Shown here: positions 53,965 through 63,689 of the stretch, piece by piece
Position numbering within the stretch: position 1 is the first letter of the stretch
How the letters are laid out: every line of letters starts with the position of its first letter
Source of the DNA: Streptococcaceae bacterium AF54-32pH5A
GTDB lineage: Bacteria > Bacillota > Bacilli > Lactobacillales > Streptococcaceae
DNA: 64,000 nucleotides
NCBI GenBank assembly: GCA_027682205.1
Contig: JAQDAD010000002.1
Location: forward strand, 143,953-207,952
Reading direction: 5' to 3'
Position numbers and translations under genes: made by a program
Notes under the pieces: model-generated
Told to the model about the DNA's origin: nothing
Databases searched by the model: none
The model's input: the letters and a program-made list of their open reading frames with translations, nothing else

Positions 53965-54071
53965 TTGAACACGGGCTAAACTCGGTGTGAAAAAGATAAA
54001 CCTCCTAGTGTCTGGTAGACACTGCGTCAGTTTCCTATTTTCACTTTGAGTTTGACGCCCTTTGTATCTTA
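53965..54071 (+). repeat. BOX-like structured element, copy A
   Basis: Nested stems: GGGC/GCCC (53973-53976 with 54057-54060), AAACTC/GAGTTT (53978-53983, 54048-54053), GTGAAAA/TTTTCAC (53987-53993, 54038-54044), AAAC/GTTT (53998-54001, 54030-54033), GTGTC/GACAC (54008-54012, 54018-54022). Flanks TTGAACAC and TTTGTATCTTA are shared with copies B and C. Confidence 0.85.
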
Positions 54072-54140
54072 GACTTGAGCATAAAAAACGCTCGTTAAAA
54101 ACTTTTTGAATAAAAAATATAGAAAAGGAACTATTTTCTC

Positions 54141-54767
54141 ATGACAAAAGGAATCTTAGGGAAAAAAGTGGGAATGACTCAAATCTTCACTGAAGCTGGC
54201 GAATTGATCCCTGTAACAGTTATTGAAGCAACTCCAAACGTTGTTCTTCAAGTTAAAACTGTAGAAACAGACGGATACAACGCTATCCAAGTTGGTTTCG
54301 ATGACAAACGCGAAGTATTGAGCAACAAACCTGCTAAAGGACATGTAGCGAAAGCTAACACGGCTCCTAAGCGCTTCATTCGTGAATTCAAAAACGTTGA
54401 AGGCTTGGAAGTTGGTGCTGAAATCACAGTTGAAACATTCGCAGCTGGAGACGTTGTTGACGTAACTGGTACTTCTAAAGGTAAAGGTTTCCAAGGTGTT
54501 ATCAAACGCCACGGACAATCACGTGGACCAATGGCTCACGGTTCTCGTTACCACCGTCGTCCAGGTTCTATGGGACCTGTTGCACCTAACCGCGTATTCA
54601 AAGGTAAAAACCTTGCAGGACGTATGGGTGGCGACCGCGTAACAATTCAAAATCTTGAAGTTGTACAAGTTGTTCCAGAAAAGAACGTTATCCTTATCAA
54701 AGGTAACGTACCAGGTGCTAAGAAATCTCTTATCACTATCAAATCAGCAGTTAAAGCTGGTAAATAA
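54141..54767 (+). CDS. rplC: ribosomal protein L3
   Basis: 208 residues, [16 protein letters not shown] start and the [22 protein letters not shown] loop that reaches the peptidyl transferase centre. Early 50S assembly protein. AAAAGGAA site. Confidence 0.98.
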
Positions 54768-54791
54768 TAAAGAAAGGGGAAATCAGTCACA

Positions 54792-55415
54792 ATGGCAAAC
54801 GTAACATTATTTGACCAAACTGGTAAAGAAGCTGGCCAAGTTGTTCTTAACGATGCAGTATTTGGTATCGAACCAAATGAATCAGTTGTGTTTGATGTGA
54901 TCATCAGCCAACGCGCAAGTCTTCGTCAAGGAACACACGCTGTTAAAAACCGCTCTGCAGTATCAGGTGGTGGACGCAAACCATGGCGTCAAAAAGGAAC
55001 TGGACGCGCTCGTCAAGGTTCTATCCGCTCACCACAATGGCGTGGTGGTGGTGTTGTCTTCGGACCAACTCCACGTTCATACGGCTACAAACTTCCACAA
55101 AAAGTTCGTCGCCTAGCTCTTAAATCAGTTTACTCTGAAAAAGTTGCTGAAAACAAATTCGTAGCTGTAGACGCTCTTTCATTTACAGCTCCAAAAACTG
55201 CTGAATTTGCAAAAGTTCTTGCAGCATTGAGCATCGATTCTAAAGTTCTTGTTATCCTAGAAGAAGGAAATGAATTCGCAGCTCTTTCAGCTCGTAACCT
55301 TCCAAATGTGAAAGTTGCAACTGCTACAACTGCAAGTGTTCTTGACATCGCAAATAGCGACAAACTTCTTGTCACACAAGCAGCTATCTCTAAAATCGAG
55401 GAGGTTCTTGCATAA
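54792..55415 (+). CDS. rplD: ribosomal protein L4
   Basis: 207 residues, with the extended [19 protein letters not shown] loop lining the exit tunnel, where macrolide-resistance changes occur in other species; the wild-type [14 protein letters not shown] core is intact. Candidate autoregulator of the operon. Stop overlaps the rplW start by one base. Confidence 0.98.
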
Positions 55416-55711
55416 TGAATTTGTATGATGTTATCAAAAAACCTGTCATCACTGAAAGCTCAATGGCTCAACTTGAAGCAGGCAAATATGTATTTGAAGT
55501 TGACACTCGTGCACACAAACTTTTGATCAAGCAAGCTGTTGAAGCTGCTTTCGAAGGTGTTAAAGTTGCCAACGTTAACACAATCAACGTAAAACCTAAA
55601 GCAAAACGTGTTGGACGTTACACTGGTTTTACTAACAAAACTAAAAAAGCTATCATCACACTTACAGCTGATTCAAAAGCAATCGAGTTGTTTGCTGCTG
55701 AAGCTGAATAA
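55415..55711 (+). CDS. rplW: ribosomal protein L23
   Basis: 98 residues, [15 protein letters not shown] start; exit-tunnel protein that docks trigger factor and SRP. GAGGTT site inside the rplD end. Confidence 0.98.
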
Positions 55712-55728
55712 TCTAAGGAGGAAATATC

Positions 55729-56562
55729 GTGGGAATTCGTGTTTATAAACCAACAACAAACGGTCGCCGTAATATGACTTCTTTGGATTTCGCTGAAATC
55801 ACAACAAGCACTCCTGAAAAATCATTGCTTGTTGCTTTGAAGAACAAGGCTGGTCGTAACAACAACGGTCGTATCACTGTTCGTCACCAAGGTGGTGGAC
55901 ACAAACGTTTCTACCGTTTGGTTGACTTCAAACGTAACAAAGACAACGTTGAAGCGGTTGTTAAAACAATCGAGTACGATCCAAACCGTTCTGCAAACAT
56001 CGCTCTTGTACACTACACTGATGGTGTGAAAGCATACATCATTGCTCCAAAAGGTCTTGAAGTTGGTCAACGTATCGTTTCAGGTCCAGAAGCAGATATC
56101 AAAGTCGGAAACGCACTTCCACTTGCTAACATCCCAGTTGGTACTTTGATCCACAACATCGAGTTGAAACCAGGTCGTGGTGGAGAATTGGTACGTGCAG
56201 CTGGAGCTTCTGCTCAAGTATTGGGTCAAGAAGGGAAATACGTTCTTGTTCGTCTTCAATCTGGCGAAGTACGTATGATTCTTGGAACTTGTCGTGCAAC
56301 AGTTGGTGTTGTCGGAAACGAACAACATGGACTTGTAAACCTTGGTAAAGCAGGACGTAGCCGTTGGAAAGGTATCCGTCCAACAGTTCGTGGTTCTGTA
56401 ATGAACCCTAACGATCACCCACACGGTGGTGGTGAAGGTAAAGCACCAGTTGGTCGTAAAGCGCCATCTACTCCATGGGGCAAACCTGCTCTTGGTCTTA
56501 AAACTCGTAACAAGAAAGCGAAATCTGACAAACTTATCGTTCGTCGTCGCAACGAGAAATAA
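55729..56562 (+). CDS. rplB: ribosomal protein L2
   Basis: 277 residues from a GTG start with AAGGAGG 8 bases upstream. [19 protein letters not shown] and the C-terminal [14 protein letters not shown] with its conserved His. Needed for subunit joining and peptidyl transfer. Confidence 0.98.
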   Translation: MGIRVYKPTTNGRRNMTSLDFAEITTSTPEKSLLVALKNKAGRNNNGRITVRHQGGGHKRFYRLVDFKRNKDNVEAVVKTIEYDPNRSANIALVHYTDGVKAYIIAPKGLEVGQRIVSGPEADIKVGNALPLANIPVGTLIHNIELKPGRGGELVRAAGASAQVLGQEGKYVLVRLQSGEVRMILGTCRATVGVVGNEQHGLVNLGKAGRSRWKGIRPTVRGSVMNPNDHPHGGGEGKAPVGRKAPSTPWGKPALGLKTRNKKAKSDKLIVRRRNEK

Positions 56563-56568
56563 TAATAA

Positions 56569-56650
56569 ACTAGTCGCTTAAACAACTAGGAAATCCGCCA
56601 GCTCGGTAGCGCTCCATGTGAGCGCAAGCCGCTGTGGTACAACATTTAAA
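56569..56650 (+). other. hairpin region between rplB and rpsS
   Basis: GCGCTC/GAGCGC apical stem, CAGC/GCTG outside it and TTAAA/TTTAA at the base: a long imperfect hairpin between the two cistrons, with no T tail. Confidence 0.5.
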
Positions 56651-56664
56651 GGAGAAAATATAAA

Positions 56665-56946
56665 ATGGGACGCAGTCTTAAAAAAGGACCTTTCGTCGAT
56701 GAGCATTTGATGAAAAAAGTTGAAGCTCAAGCAAACGACGAAAAGAAAAAAGTTATCAAAACTTGGTCACGTCGTTCAACGATCTTCCCAAGTTTCATTG
56801 GTTACACTATTGCAGTTTATGACGGACGTAAACACGTACCTGTTTACATCCAAGAAGACATGGTAGGTCACAAACTTGGTGAATTTGCACCAACTCGTAC
56901 TTACAAAGGTCACGCTGCAGACGACAAGAAAACACGTAGAAAATAA
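56665..56946 (+). CDS. rpsS: ribosomal protein S19
   Basis: 93 residues, [15 protein letters not shown] start and [16 protein letters not shown] segment. 30S head protein. AAAGGAGA site. Confidence 0.98.
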
Positions 56947-56957
56947 GGAGAACATAA

Positions 56958-57302
56958 ATGGCAGAAATTACTTCAGCTAAAGCAATGGCTCGTACAGTAC
57001 GTGTTTCACCTCGTAAATCACGTCTTGTTCTTGACAACATCCGTGGTAAAAGCGTAGCCGATGCTATTGCAATCTTGACATTCACTCCAAACAAAGCTGC
57101 TGAAATCATCTTGAAAGTTTTGAACTCAGCTGTAGCTAATGCTGAAAACAACTTTGGTTTGGACAAAGCTAACTTGGTAGTATCTGAAGCATTCGCAAAC
57201 GAAGGACCAACTATGAAACGTTTCCGTCCACGTGCGAAAGGTTCAGCTTCACCAATCAACAAACGTACAGCTCACATCACTGTAGCTGTTGCAGAAAAAT
57301 AA
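56958..57302 (+). CDS. rplV: ribosomal protein L22
   Basis: 114 residues, including the C-terminal beta-hairpin ([21 protein letters not shown]) lining the exit tunnel, intact. TAAGGAGA site. Confidence 0.98.
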   Translation: MAEITSAKAMARTVRVSPRKSRLVLDNIRGKSVADAIAILTFTPNKAAEIILKVLNSAVANAENNFGLDKANLVVSEAFANEGPTMKRFRPRAKGSASPINKRTAHITVAVAEK

Positions 57303-57314
57303 GGAGGTAAAATC

Positions 57315-57968
57315 GTGGGTCAAAAAGTACATCCAATTGGTATGCGTGTCGGCATCATCCGTGATTGGGATGCCAAATGGTATGCTGAAAAAGAATACGC
57401 GGATTACCTTCATGAAGATCTTGCAATCCGTAAATTCGTTCAAAAAGAACTGGCTGACGCAGCAGTTTCAACTATCGAAATCGAACGCGCAGTAAACAAA
57501 GTTAACGTTTCACTTCACACTGCTAAACCAGGTATGGTTATCGGTAAAGGTGGTGCTAACGTTGATGCACTCCGTGCAAAACTTAACAAATTGACTGGAA
57601 AACAAGTACACATCAACATCATCGAAATCAAACAACCTGATTTGGATGCTCACCTTGTAGGTGAAGGAATTGCTCGTCAATTGGAGCAACGTGTTGCTTT
57701 CCGTCGTGCACAAAAACAAGCAATCCAACGTGCAATGCGTGCTGGAGCTAAAGGAATCAAGACTCAAGTATCAGGTCGTTTGAACGGTGCAGATATCGCC
57801 CGTGCTGAAGGATACTCTGAAGGAACTGTTCCACTTCACACACTTCGTGCAGATATCGATTACGCTTGGGAAGAAGCAGATACAACATACGGTAAACTTG
57901 GTGTTAAAGTATGGATCTACCGTGGTGAAGTTCTTCCAGCTCGTAAAAACACTAAAGGAGGTAAATAA
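57315..57968 (+). CDS. rpsC: ribosomal protein S3
   Basis: 217 residues from a GTG start after AAGGAGGT. KH domain with [13 protein letters not shown], and a C-terminal S3 domain. mRNA entry-site protein. Confidence 0.98.
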
Positions 57969-57971
57969 CCA

Positions 57972-58385
57972 ATGTTAGTACCTAAACGTGTTAAACACCG
58001 TCGTGAATTCCGTGGAAAAATGCGCGGTGAAGCAAAAGGTGGAAAAGAAGTAGCATTCGGTGAATACGGTCTTCAAGCTACAACTAGCCACTGGATCACT
58101 AACCGCCAAATCGAAGCTGCTCGTATCGCCATGACTCGTTACATGAAACGTGGTGGTAAAGTTTGGATTAAAATCTTCCCACACAAATCATACACTGCTA
58201 AAGCTATCGGTGTGCGTATGGGATCTGGTAAAGGGGCACCTGAAGGTTGGGTAGCACCAGTTAAACGTGGTAAAGTGATGTTTGAAGTTGCTGGTGTATC
58301 TGAAGAGATCGCTCGCGAAGCGCTTCGTCTTGCTAGCCACAAATTGCCAGTTAAATGTAAATTCGTAAAACGTGAAGCAGAATAA
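57972..58385 (+). CDS. rplP: ribosomal protein L16
   Basis: 137 residues, [19 protein letters not shown] start and [22 protein letters not shown]. 50S protein near the A site. Starts 3 bases after the rpsC stop. Confidence 0.98.
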   Translation: MLVPKRVKHRREFRGKMRGEAKGGKEVAFGEYGLQATTSHWITNRQIEAARIAMTRYMKRGGKVWIKIFPHKSYTAKAIGVRMGSGKGAPEGWVAPVKRGKVMFEVAGVSEEIAREALRLASHKLPVKCKFVKREAE

Positions 58386-58394
58386 GGAGAAGGC

Positions 58395-58601
58395 ATGAAA
58401 CTTAATGAAGTAAAAGAATTTGTTAAAGAACTTCGTGGTCTTTCTCAAGAAGAACTCGCGAAGCGCGAAAACGAATTGAAAAAAGAATTGTTTGAACTTC
58501 GTTTCCAAGCTGCTACTGGTCAATTGGAACAAACAGCTCGCTTGAAAGAAGTAAAAAAACAAATCGCTCGTATCAAAACAGTTCAATCTGAAGCGAAATA
58601 A
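58395..58601 (+). CDS. rpmC: ribosomal protein L29
   Basis: 68 residues, [13 protein letters not shown] start, two-helix hairpin protein at the tunnel exit. AAGGAGA site. Confidence 0.97.
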
Positions 58602-58625
58602 TAGACTAGGGAAGGAGAAATTTCA

Positions 58626-58886
58626 ATGGAACGCAATAATCGTAAAGTTCTTGTTGGACGTGTTGTATCTGACAAAATGGACAAGACAATCACAGTTGTA
58701 GTTGAAACAAAACGTAACCACCCAGTCTATGGTAAACGTATTAACTACTCTAAGAAATACAAAGCACATGATGAAAACAATGTTGCCAAAGAAGGCGATA
58801 TCGTACGTATCATGGAAACTCGTCCGCTTTCAGCTACAAAACGTTTCCGTCTTGTAGAAGTTGTTGAAGAAGCGGTTATCATCTAA
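58626..58886 (+). CDS. rpsQ: ribosomal protein S17
   Basis: 86 residues, OB-fold, with [15 protein letters not shown] and [16 protein letters not shown]. Primary 16S-binding protein. GAAGGAGAAA site. Confidence 0.97.
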
Positions 58887-58911
58887 TCAAGCCTGAAAGG
58901 AGAAAACTGAA

Positions 58912-59280
58912 ATGATTCAAACAGAAACTCGTTTGAAAGTCGCAGACAACAGCGGTGCACGCGAAATCTTGACTATCAAAGTTCTTGGTGGTTCTAAACG
59001 TAAATTTGCGAACATCGGTGATGTTATTGTGGCATCTGTAAAACAAGCTACTCCTGGTGGTGCGGTTAAAAAAGGTGACGTTGTAAAAGCTGTTATCGTT
59101 CGTACTAAATCAGGTGCTCGTCGTGCTGATGGTTCATACATCAAATTTGACGAAAACGCAGCAGTTATCATCCGTGAAGATAAAACTCCTCGCGGAACAC
59201 GTATCTTTGGCCCAGTTGCACGTGAATTGCGTGAAGGTGGCTTTATGAAGATCGTGTCACTTGCTCCAGAAGTACTTTAA
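58912..59280 (+). CDS. rplN: ribosomal protein L14
   Basis: 122 residues, [19 protein letters not shown] start and the C-terminal [12 protein letters not shown]. 50S protein at the subunit interface. AAAGGAGA site. A 183-base gap follows. Confidence 0.98.
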   Translation: MIQTETRLKVADNSGAREILTIKVLGGSKRKFANIGDVIVASVKQATPGGAVKKGDVVKAVIVRTKSGARRADGSYIKFDENAAVIIREDKTPRGTRIFGPVARELREGGFMKIVSLAPEVL

Positions 59281-59284
59281 TTGG

Positions 59285-59388
59285 TTGCTCAATGAAAATT
59301 AAAACAAGTCTAGGAAGTGAAACGAAAGCTTAACTTGAGTTAGGTGAGTTGAAACTGACGAAGAATTGCTTTGATTTTCGCAGAGCAA
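59285..59388 (+). repeat. BOX-like extended hairpin E (rplN-rplX gap)
   Basis: TTGCTC/GAGCAA (59285-59290, 59383-59388) and GAAAAT/ATTTTC (59294-59299, 59374-59379) enclose an apical TAACT/AGTTA. The left arm (CTCAATGAAAATTAAAAC...CTAGGAAG) resembles pneumococcal boxA, and the right arm (GATTTTCGCAGAG) resembles boxC. Confidence 0.65.
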
Positions 59389-59402
59389 AAACAAACAAAC
59401 TA

Positions 59403-59441
59403 GTCCCCTGGATTTACCTCCAGGGTGCCCTTATGGGCGTA
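59403..59441 (+). other. double hairpin before rplX
   Basis: CCCTGG/CCAGGG and GCCC/GGGC small hairpins lie 20-60 bases before rplX. They have no T tail, so they may be structural or regulatory mRNA elements. Confidence 0.45.
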
Positions 59442-59463
59442 AGAAAAATCAAGGAGAAACCTA

Positions 59464-59769
59464 ATGTTTGTAAAAAAAGGCGACAAAGTTCGCGTAATCG
59501 CTGGTAAAGATAAGGGAACAGAAGCTGTTGTCCTTACTGCCCTTCCAAAAGTAAACAAAGTTATCGTTGAAGGTGTAAACATTGTTAAGAAACACCAACG
59601 TCCAACTAACGAACTTCCTCAAGGTGGTATCATCGAGAAAGAAGCAGCTATCCACGTATCAAACGTTCAAGTTTTGGACAAAAACGGTGTAGCTGGTCGT
59701 GTTGGTTACAAATTTGTAGACGGTAAAAAAGTTCGCTACAACAAAAAATCAGGCGAAGTGCTTGATTAA
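59464..59769 (+). CDS. rplX: ribosomal protein L24
   Basis: 101 residues, KOW motif in [16 protein letters not shown]. Assembly-initiating 50S protein. AAGGAGAAA site. Confidence 0.97.
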
Positions 59770-59792
59770 TCACGAAGGAAAGGAGAAGTATA

Positions 59793-60335
59793 ATGGCAAA
59801 TCGTTTAAAAGAAAAATATCTTAATGAAGTAGTTCCTGCTTTGACAGAACAATTCAACTACTCATCAGTGATGGCTGTGCCTAAAGTAGATAAGATCGTT
59901 TTGAACATGGGTGTTGGTGAAGCTGTATCAAACGCTAAAAGCCTTGAAAAAGCTGCTGAAGAATTGGCACTTATCTCAGGTCAAAAACCACTTATCACTA
60001 AAGCTAAAAAATCAATCGCCGGCTTCCGTCTTCGTGAAGGTGTTGCGATCGGTGCAAAAGTTACCCTTCGTGGTGAACGTATGTACGAATTCTTGGACAA
60101 ATTGGTTTCAGTTTCACTTCCACGTGTACGTGACTTCCACGGTGTTCCAACAAAATCATTTGATGGACGCGGAAATTACACACTTGGTGTGAAAGAACAA
60201 TTGATCTTCCCAGAAATCAACTTTGATGACGTTGACAAAACTCGTGGTCTTGACATCGTTATCGTAACAACTGCTAACACTGACGAAGAGTCACGTGCAT
60301 TGCTTACAGGCCTTGGAATGCCTTTTGCAAAATAA
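59793..60335 (+). CDS. rplE: ribosomal protein L5
   Basis: 180 residues, [21 protein letters not shown] start, 5S rRNA-binding protein with [15 protein letters not shown] and RDFHGV segments. AAAGGAGA site. Confidence 0.98.
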   Translation: MANRLKEKYLNEVVPALTEQFNYSSVMAVPKVDKIVLNMGVGEAVSNAKSLEKAAEELALISGQKPLITKAKKSIAGFRLREGVAIGAKVTLRGERMYEFLDKLVSVSLPRVRDFHGVPTKSFDGRGNYTLGVKEQLIFPEINFDDVDKTRGLDIVIVTTANTDEESRALLTGLGMPFAK

Positions 60336-60352
60336 TATAGGAGGTAAATCTA

Positions 60353-60538
60353 ATGGCTAAAAAATCAATGATTGCTAAGAACAAACGTCCAGCGAAGTTC
60401 TCTACTCAAGCTTATACTCGTTGTGAAAAATGTGGTCGTCCACATTCAGTTTACCGCAAATTTAAACTTTGCCGTGTTTGCTTCCGTGAATTAGCTTACA
60501 AAGGACAAATTCCTGGTGTAACAAAAGCATCTTGGTAA
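60353..60538 (+). CDS. rpsN: ribosomal protein S14, zinc-binding (type Z)
   Basis: 61 residues, with two CxxC pairs (CEKC...CRVC) that bind zinc: the short C+ form. Streptococci usually also carry a zinc-free S14 elsewhere for zinc limitation. AGGAGGT site. A 284-base gap with two structured repeats follows. Confidence 0.97.
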
Positions 60539-60540
60539 TT

Positions 60541-60650
60541 TAAGATATCAAGGGCGTCAAAACTCCAAGTGAAAATAGGAAACTTGACGAAGAAACTGAC
60601 GTTTCTAGGAAAGTTTATCTTTTTCACACAGAGTTTAGCCCGGGTTCAGT
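60541..60650 (-). repeat. BOX-like structured element, copy B (inverted)
   Basis: Read on the minus strand it aligns with copy A: GGGCTAAACTC, GTGTGAAAAAGATAAAC, apical GAAAC/GTTTC instead of GTGTC/GACAC, then GTTTCCTATTTTCAC and GAGTTTTGACGCCC. All stems are preserved. Confidence 0.85.
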
Positions 60651-60663
60651 TGGGTTTGCCAAT

Positions 60664-60769
60664 TTGAACACGAGCTACAGCGTTGGCAAAAAAGACCAAT
60701 TTGCTTTGGAGCATCGTTCCTGCATCAAATTGCCTATTTTTACTCTTGCTGTTACGCTCTTTGTATCAT
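60664..60769 (+). repeat. BOX-like structured element, copy C
   Basis: Same order and flanks (TTGAACAC, CTTTGTATCA) as copy A, but the stems are rewritten by paired changes: GAGC/GCTC, ACAGC/GCTGT, CAAT/ATTG, with a GGA/TCC apex. It lies 14 bases from copy B in the opposite orientation. Confidence 0.8.
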
Positions 60770-60822
60770 GTATTAACTAGCAAGTGCGACTTGCAAACTA
60801 CTAGTAAGAGGAGAAAAACAAA

Positions 60823-61221
60823 ATGGTTATGACTGACCCAATCGCAGACTTCCTAACTCGTATTCGTAACGCTAACCAAGCGAAACACGAAGTACTTGAA
60901 GTACCTGCATCAAACATCAAAAAAGGGATTGCTGAAATCCTTAAACGCGAAGGTTTTGTTAAGAACGTAGAAATCATCGAAGATGACAAGCAAGGAATCA
61001 TCCGTGTATTCCTTAAATATGGACCAAACGGTGAAAAAGTTATCACTAACTTGAAACGTGTTTCTAAACCAGGACTTCGTGTCTACAAAAAACGTGAAGA
61101 TCTTCCAAAAGTTCTTAACGGACTCGGAATTGCTATCCTTTCAACTTCTGAAGGTCTGCTTACTGATAAAGAAGCACGCCAAAAGAATGTTGGTGGTGAG
61201 GTTATCGCTTACGTTTGGTAA
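60823..61221 (+). CDS. rpsH: ribosomal protein S8
   Basis: 132 residues, [17 protein letters not shown] start and the C-terminal GGEVIAYVW. 16S-binding protein; in E. coli it is the spc operon repressor. GAGGAGA site. Confidence 0.98.
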   Translation: MVMTDPIADFLTRIRNANQAKHEVLEVPASNIKKGIAEILKREGFVKNVEIIEDDKQGIIRVFLKYGPNGEKVITNLKRVSKPGLRVYKKREDLPKVLNGLGIAILSTSEGLLTDKEARQKNVGGEVIAYVW

Positions 61222-61222
61222 T

Positions 61223-61327
61223 ATTTAGCTCCCAATTTCTTTGTGACTCTTCGTTATCGTCTCTTGCCTAACCCAAGTTATGCCTGCGAGACGATGCCTA
61301 GATTCACTTTGAAATTGAAACCTAAAT
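61223..61327 (+). repeat. BOX-like extended hairpin D (rpsH-rplF gap)
   Basis: ATTTAG/CTAAAT, CAATTTC/GAAATTG, GTGA/TCAC and ATCGTCTC/GAGACGAT are nested in order over 105 bases. The right arm TTCACTTTGAAATTG resembles the right arm of copy A (TTCACTTTGAGTTTG). Confidence 0.65.
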
Positions 61328-61335
61328 GTTCCTTT

Positions 61336-61384
61336 AAATCGAGAAATCGGTTTAACCCCGTGAAAACTGGCCGTCATGGCCTGA
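61336..61384 (+). other. short hairpins before rplF
   Basis: TTAAAtCGA/TCGgTTTAA (about 61334-61355) and GGCC/GGCC around GTCAT (61369-61381). No T tracts. The rplF ribosome site follows. Confidence 0.45.
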
Positions 61385-61407
61385 CAATCTAACAGGAGAA
61401 AATAAAC

Positions 61408-61944
61408 ATGTCACGTATTGGTAATAAAGTTATCGTGTTGCCTGCTGGTGTTGAACTCACTAACAATGACAACGTTGTAACTGTTAAAGGACCTAAAGGA
61501 GAACTTACTCGTGAGTTCTCAAAAGATATTGAAATCCGTGTGGAAGGTACTGAAGTAACTCTTCACCGTCCAAACGATTCAAAAGAAATGAAAACAATCC
61601 ACGGAACTACTCGTGCCCTTTTGAACAACATGGTTGTTGGTGTATCAGAAGGATTTAAGAAAGAACTTGAAATGCGTGGGGTTGGTTACCGTGCTCAACT
61701 TCAAGGTAAAAAACTTGTTTTGGCTGTTGGTAAATCTCATCCAGACGAAGTTGAAGCTCCAGAAGGAATTACTTTTGAACTTCCAAACCCAACAACAATC
61801 GTTGTTAGCGGAATTTCAAAAGAAGTAGTTGGTCAAACAGCTGCTTACGTACGTAGCCTTCGCTCACCAGAGCCATATAAAGGTAAAGGTATCCGTTACG
61901 TTGGCGAATACGTTCGTCTTAAAGAAGGTAAAACAGGTAAATAA
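61408..61944 (+). CDS. rplF: ribosomal protein L6
   Basis: 178 residues, two similar domains, with [23 protein letters not shown] at the C terminus. Sarcin-ricin loop region of the 50S. ACAGGAGAAA site. Confidence 0.98.
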   Translation: MSRIGNKVIVLPAGVELTNNDNVVTVKGPKGELTREFSKDIEIRVEGTEVTLHRPNDSKEMKTIHGTTRALLNNMVVGVSEGFKKELEMRGVGYRAQLQGKKLVLAVGKSHPDEVEAPEGITFELPNPTTIVVSGISKEVVGQTAAYVRSLRSPEPYKGKGIRYVGEYVRLKEGKTGK

Positions 61945-62027
61945 TGTTGAGTGGTTGATCTTCAACCACCGACCTATTTTCCAACTTTGTGCATAGCACA
62001 CGATTTAAAACTAAAGAGGTGAAAACT

Positions 62028-62384
62028 GTGATTTCTAAACCAGATAAAAACAAACTCCGCCAAAAACGCCACCGTCGCGTTCGCGGAAAACTCTCTGGAA
62101 CTGCTGATCGCCCACGTTTGAACGTATTCCGTTCTAATACAGGCATCTACGCTCAAGTGATTGATGACGTAGCGGGTGTAACGCTCGCAAGTGCTTCAAC
62201 TCTTGACAAAGAAGTTTCAAAAGGAACTAAAACTGAACAAGCCGTTGCTGTCGGTAAACTCGTTGCAGAACGTGCAAGTGCTAAAGGTATTTCAGAAGTG
62301 GTGTTCGACCGCGGTGGATATCTATATCACGGACGTGTGAAAGCTTTGGCTGATGCAGCTCGTGAAAACGGATTGAAATTCTAA
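62028..62384 (+). CDS. rplR: ribosomal protein L18
   Basis: 118 residues from GTG 62028, 7 bases after GAGGTG; basic N terminus [21 protein letters not shown] and [19 protein letters not shown]. 5S rRNA-binding protein. Confidence 0.97.
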   Translation: MISKPDKNKLRQKRHRRVRGKLSGTADRPRLNVFRSNTGIYAQVIDDVAGVTLASASTLDKEVSKGTKTEQAVAVGKLVAERASAKGISEVVFDRGGYLYHGRVKALADAARENGLKF

Positions 62385-62401
62385 TAGGAGGACACTAGAA
62401 A

Positions 62402-62896
62402 ATGGCATTTAAAGACAATGCAGTTGAATTTGAAGAACGCGTAGTTGCTGTCAACCGTGTTACAAAAGTTGTTAAAGGTGGACGTCGTCTTCGTTTCGCA
62501 GCTCTTGTTGTTGTTGGTGACCACAACGGTCGCGTAGGATTTGGTACTGGTAAAGCTCAAGAAGTTCCAGAAGCAATCCGTAAAGCAGTAGATGATGCTA
62601 AGAAAAACTTGATTGAAGTACCGATGGTTGGAACAACAATTCCTCACGAAGTTCTTTCAGAATTTGGTGGGGCTAAAGTATTGTTGAAACCTGCTGTAGA
62701 AGGTTCTGGAGTTGCCGCTGGTGGTGCCGTTCGTGCCGTTGTGGAATTGGCAGGTGTGGCAGATATTACATCTAAATCACTTGGCTCTAACACTCCAATC
62801 AACATTGTTCGCGCAACTGTTGAAGGTTTGAAACAATTGAAACGCGCTGAAGAAGTTGCTGCCCTTCGTGGTATTTCAGTTTCTGATTTGGCATAA
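62402..62896 (+). CDS. rpsE: ribosomal protein S5
   Basis: 164 residues, dsRBD-like N-terminal domain ([22 protein letters not shown]) and [15 protein letters not shown]. 30S accuracy protein. AGGAGG site. Confidence 0.98.
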   Translation: MAFKDNAVEFEERVVAVNRVTKVVKGGRRLRFAALVVVGDHNGRVGFGTGKAQEVPEAIRKAVDDAKKNLIEVPMVGTTIPHEVLSEFGGAKVLLKPAVEGSGVAAGGAVRAVVELAGVADITSKSLGSNTPINIVRATVEGLKQLKRAEEVAALRGISVSDLA

Positions 62897-62909
62897 GAAA
62901 GGGGATAAA

Positions 62910-63092
62910 ATGGCTCAAATTAAAATTACTTTGACTAAGTCTCCAATCGGACGCATTCCATCACAACGTAAAACTGTTGTAGCACTTGGACTTGGCAAAT
63001 TGAACAGCTCTGTTATCAAAGAAGACAACGCTGCTATCCGTGGTATGATCACCGCAGTATCTCACTTGGTAACAGTTGAAGAAGTAAACTAA
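62910..63092 (+). CDS. rpmD: ribosomal protein L30
   Basis: 60 residues from ATG 62910 with AAAGGGG upstream: [20 protein letters not shown]. An in-frame longer start inside rpsE is not used. 50S protein. Confidence 0.96.
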   Translation: MAQIKITLTKSPIGRIPSQRKTVVALGLGKLNSSVIKEDNAAIRGMITAVSHLVTVEEVN

Positions 63093-63101
63093 TGAATTTT
63101 T

Positions 63102-63203
63102 AGGGGATGTGGCAATACTCATCCCCTAAAACTAGATATGGTCATCAAAGATGACAATCGTATAGGCGAGTTGATACGGGGGACAACCTTTTCTCCCCTA
63201 TCG
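63102..63203 (+). other. hairpin cluster between rpmD and rplO
   Basis: TAGGGGATG/CATCCCCTA (about 63102-63129), GTCATC/GATGAC (63140-63156) and GGGGG/TCCCC (63178-63199). The first is strong but followed by A-rich, not T-rich, sequence. They are intercistronic structure rather than a terminator. Confidence 0.55.
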
Positions 63204-63237
63204 GCGCTAGCATTTTACAAAAGAGGAGAAAATAATA

Positions 63238-63678
63238 ATGAAACTTCATGAATTGAAACCTGCAGAAGGTTCTCGTAAAGTACGTAACCGTGTTGGTCGT
63301 GGTACTTCATCAGGTAACGGTAAAACATCTGGTCGCGGTCAAAAAGGTCAAAAAGCTCGTAGCGGTGGCGGAGTTCGCCTTGGTTTTGAAGGTGGGCAAA
63401 CTCCATTGTTCCGTCGTCTTCCAAAACGTGGATTCACTAATATCAACGCTAAAGAATACGCAATTGTAAATCTTGATCAATTGAACGTTTTTGAAGATGG
63501 TACTGAAGTTACTCCAGTTGTTCTTATCGAAGCAGGAATTGTAAAGGCTGAAAAATCAGGTGTTAAAATTCTTGGTAACGGTGAGTTGACTAAGAAATTG
63601 TCTGTGAAAGCAGCTAAATTCTCTAAAACAGCTGAAGAAGCTATCACTGCTAAAGGTGGTTCAGTAGAAGTCATCTAG
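63238..63678 (+). CDS. rplO: ribosomal protein L15
   Basis: 146 residues, [22 protein letters not shown] start with the Gly-rich [20 protein letters not shown] arm. Late-assembly 50S protein. GAGGAGA site. Confidence 0.98.
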   Translation: MKLHELKPAEGSRKVRNRVGRGTSSGNGKTSGRGQKGQKARSGGGVRLGFEGGQTPLFRRLPKRGFTNINAKEYAIVNLDQLNVFEDGTEVTPVVLIEAGIVKAEKSGVKILGNGELTKKLSVKAAKFSKTAEEAITAKGGSVEVI

Positions 63679-63689
63679 AGAGGTGACCT

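Noticed and set aside
53925..54140. Hidden gene or tRNA in the rpsJ-rplC gap
   Set aside because: No ORF with a ribosome site and no cloverleaf; the gap is explained by the structured element.
63102..63129. Terminator between rpmD and rplO
   Set aside because: The stem is strong, but the downstream side is A-rich without a T tract, and the ribosomal operon continues through it.
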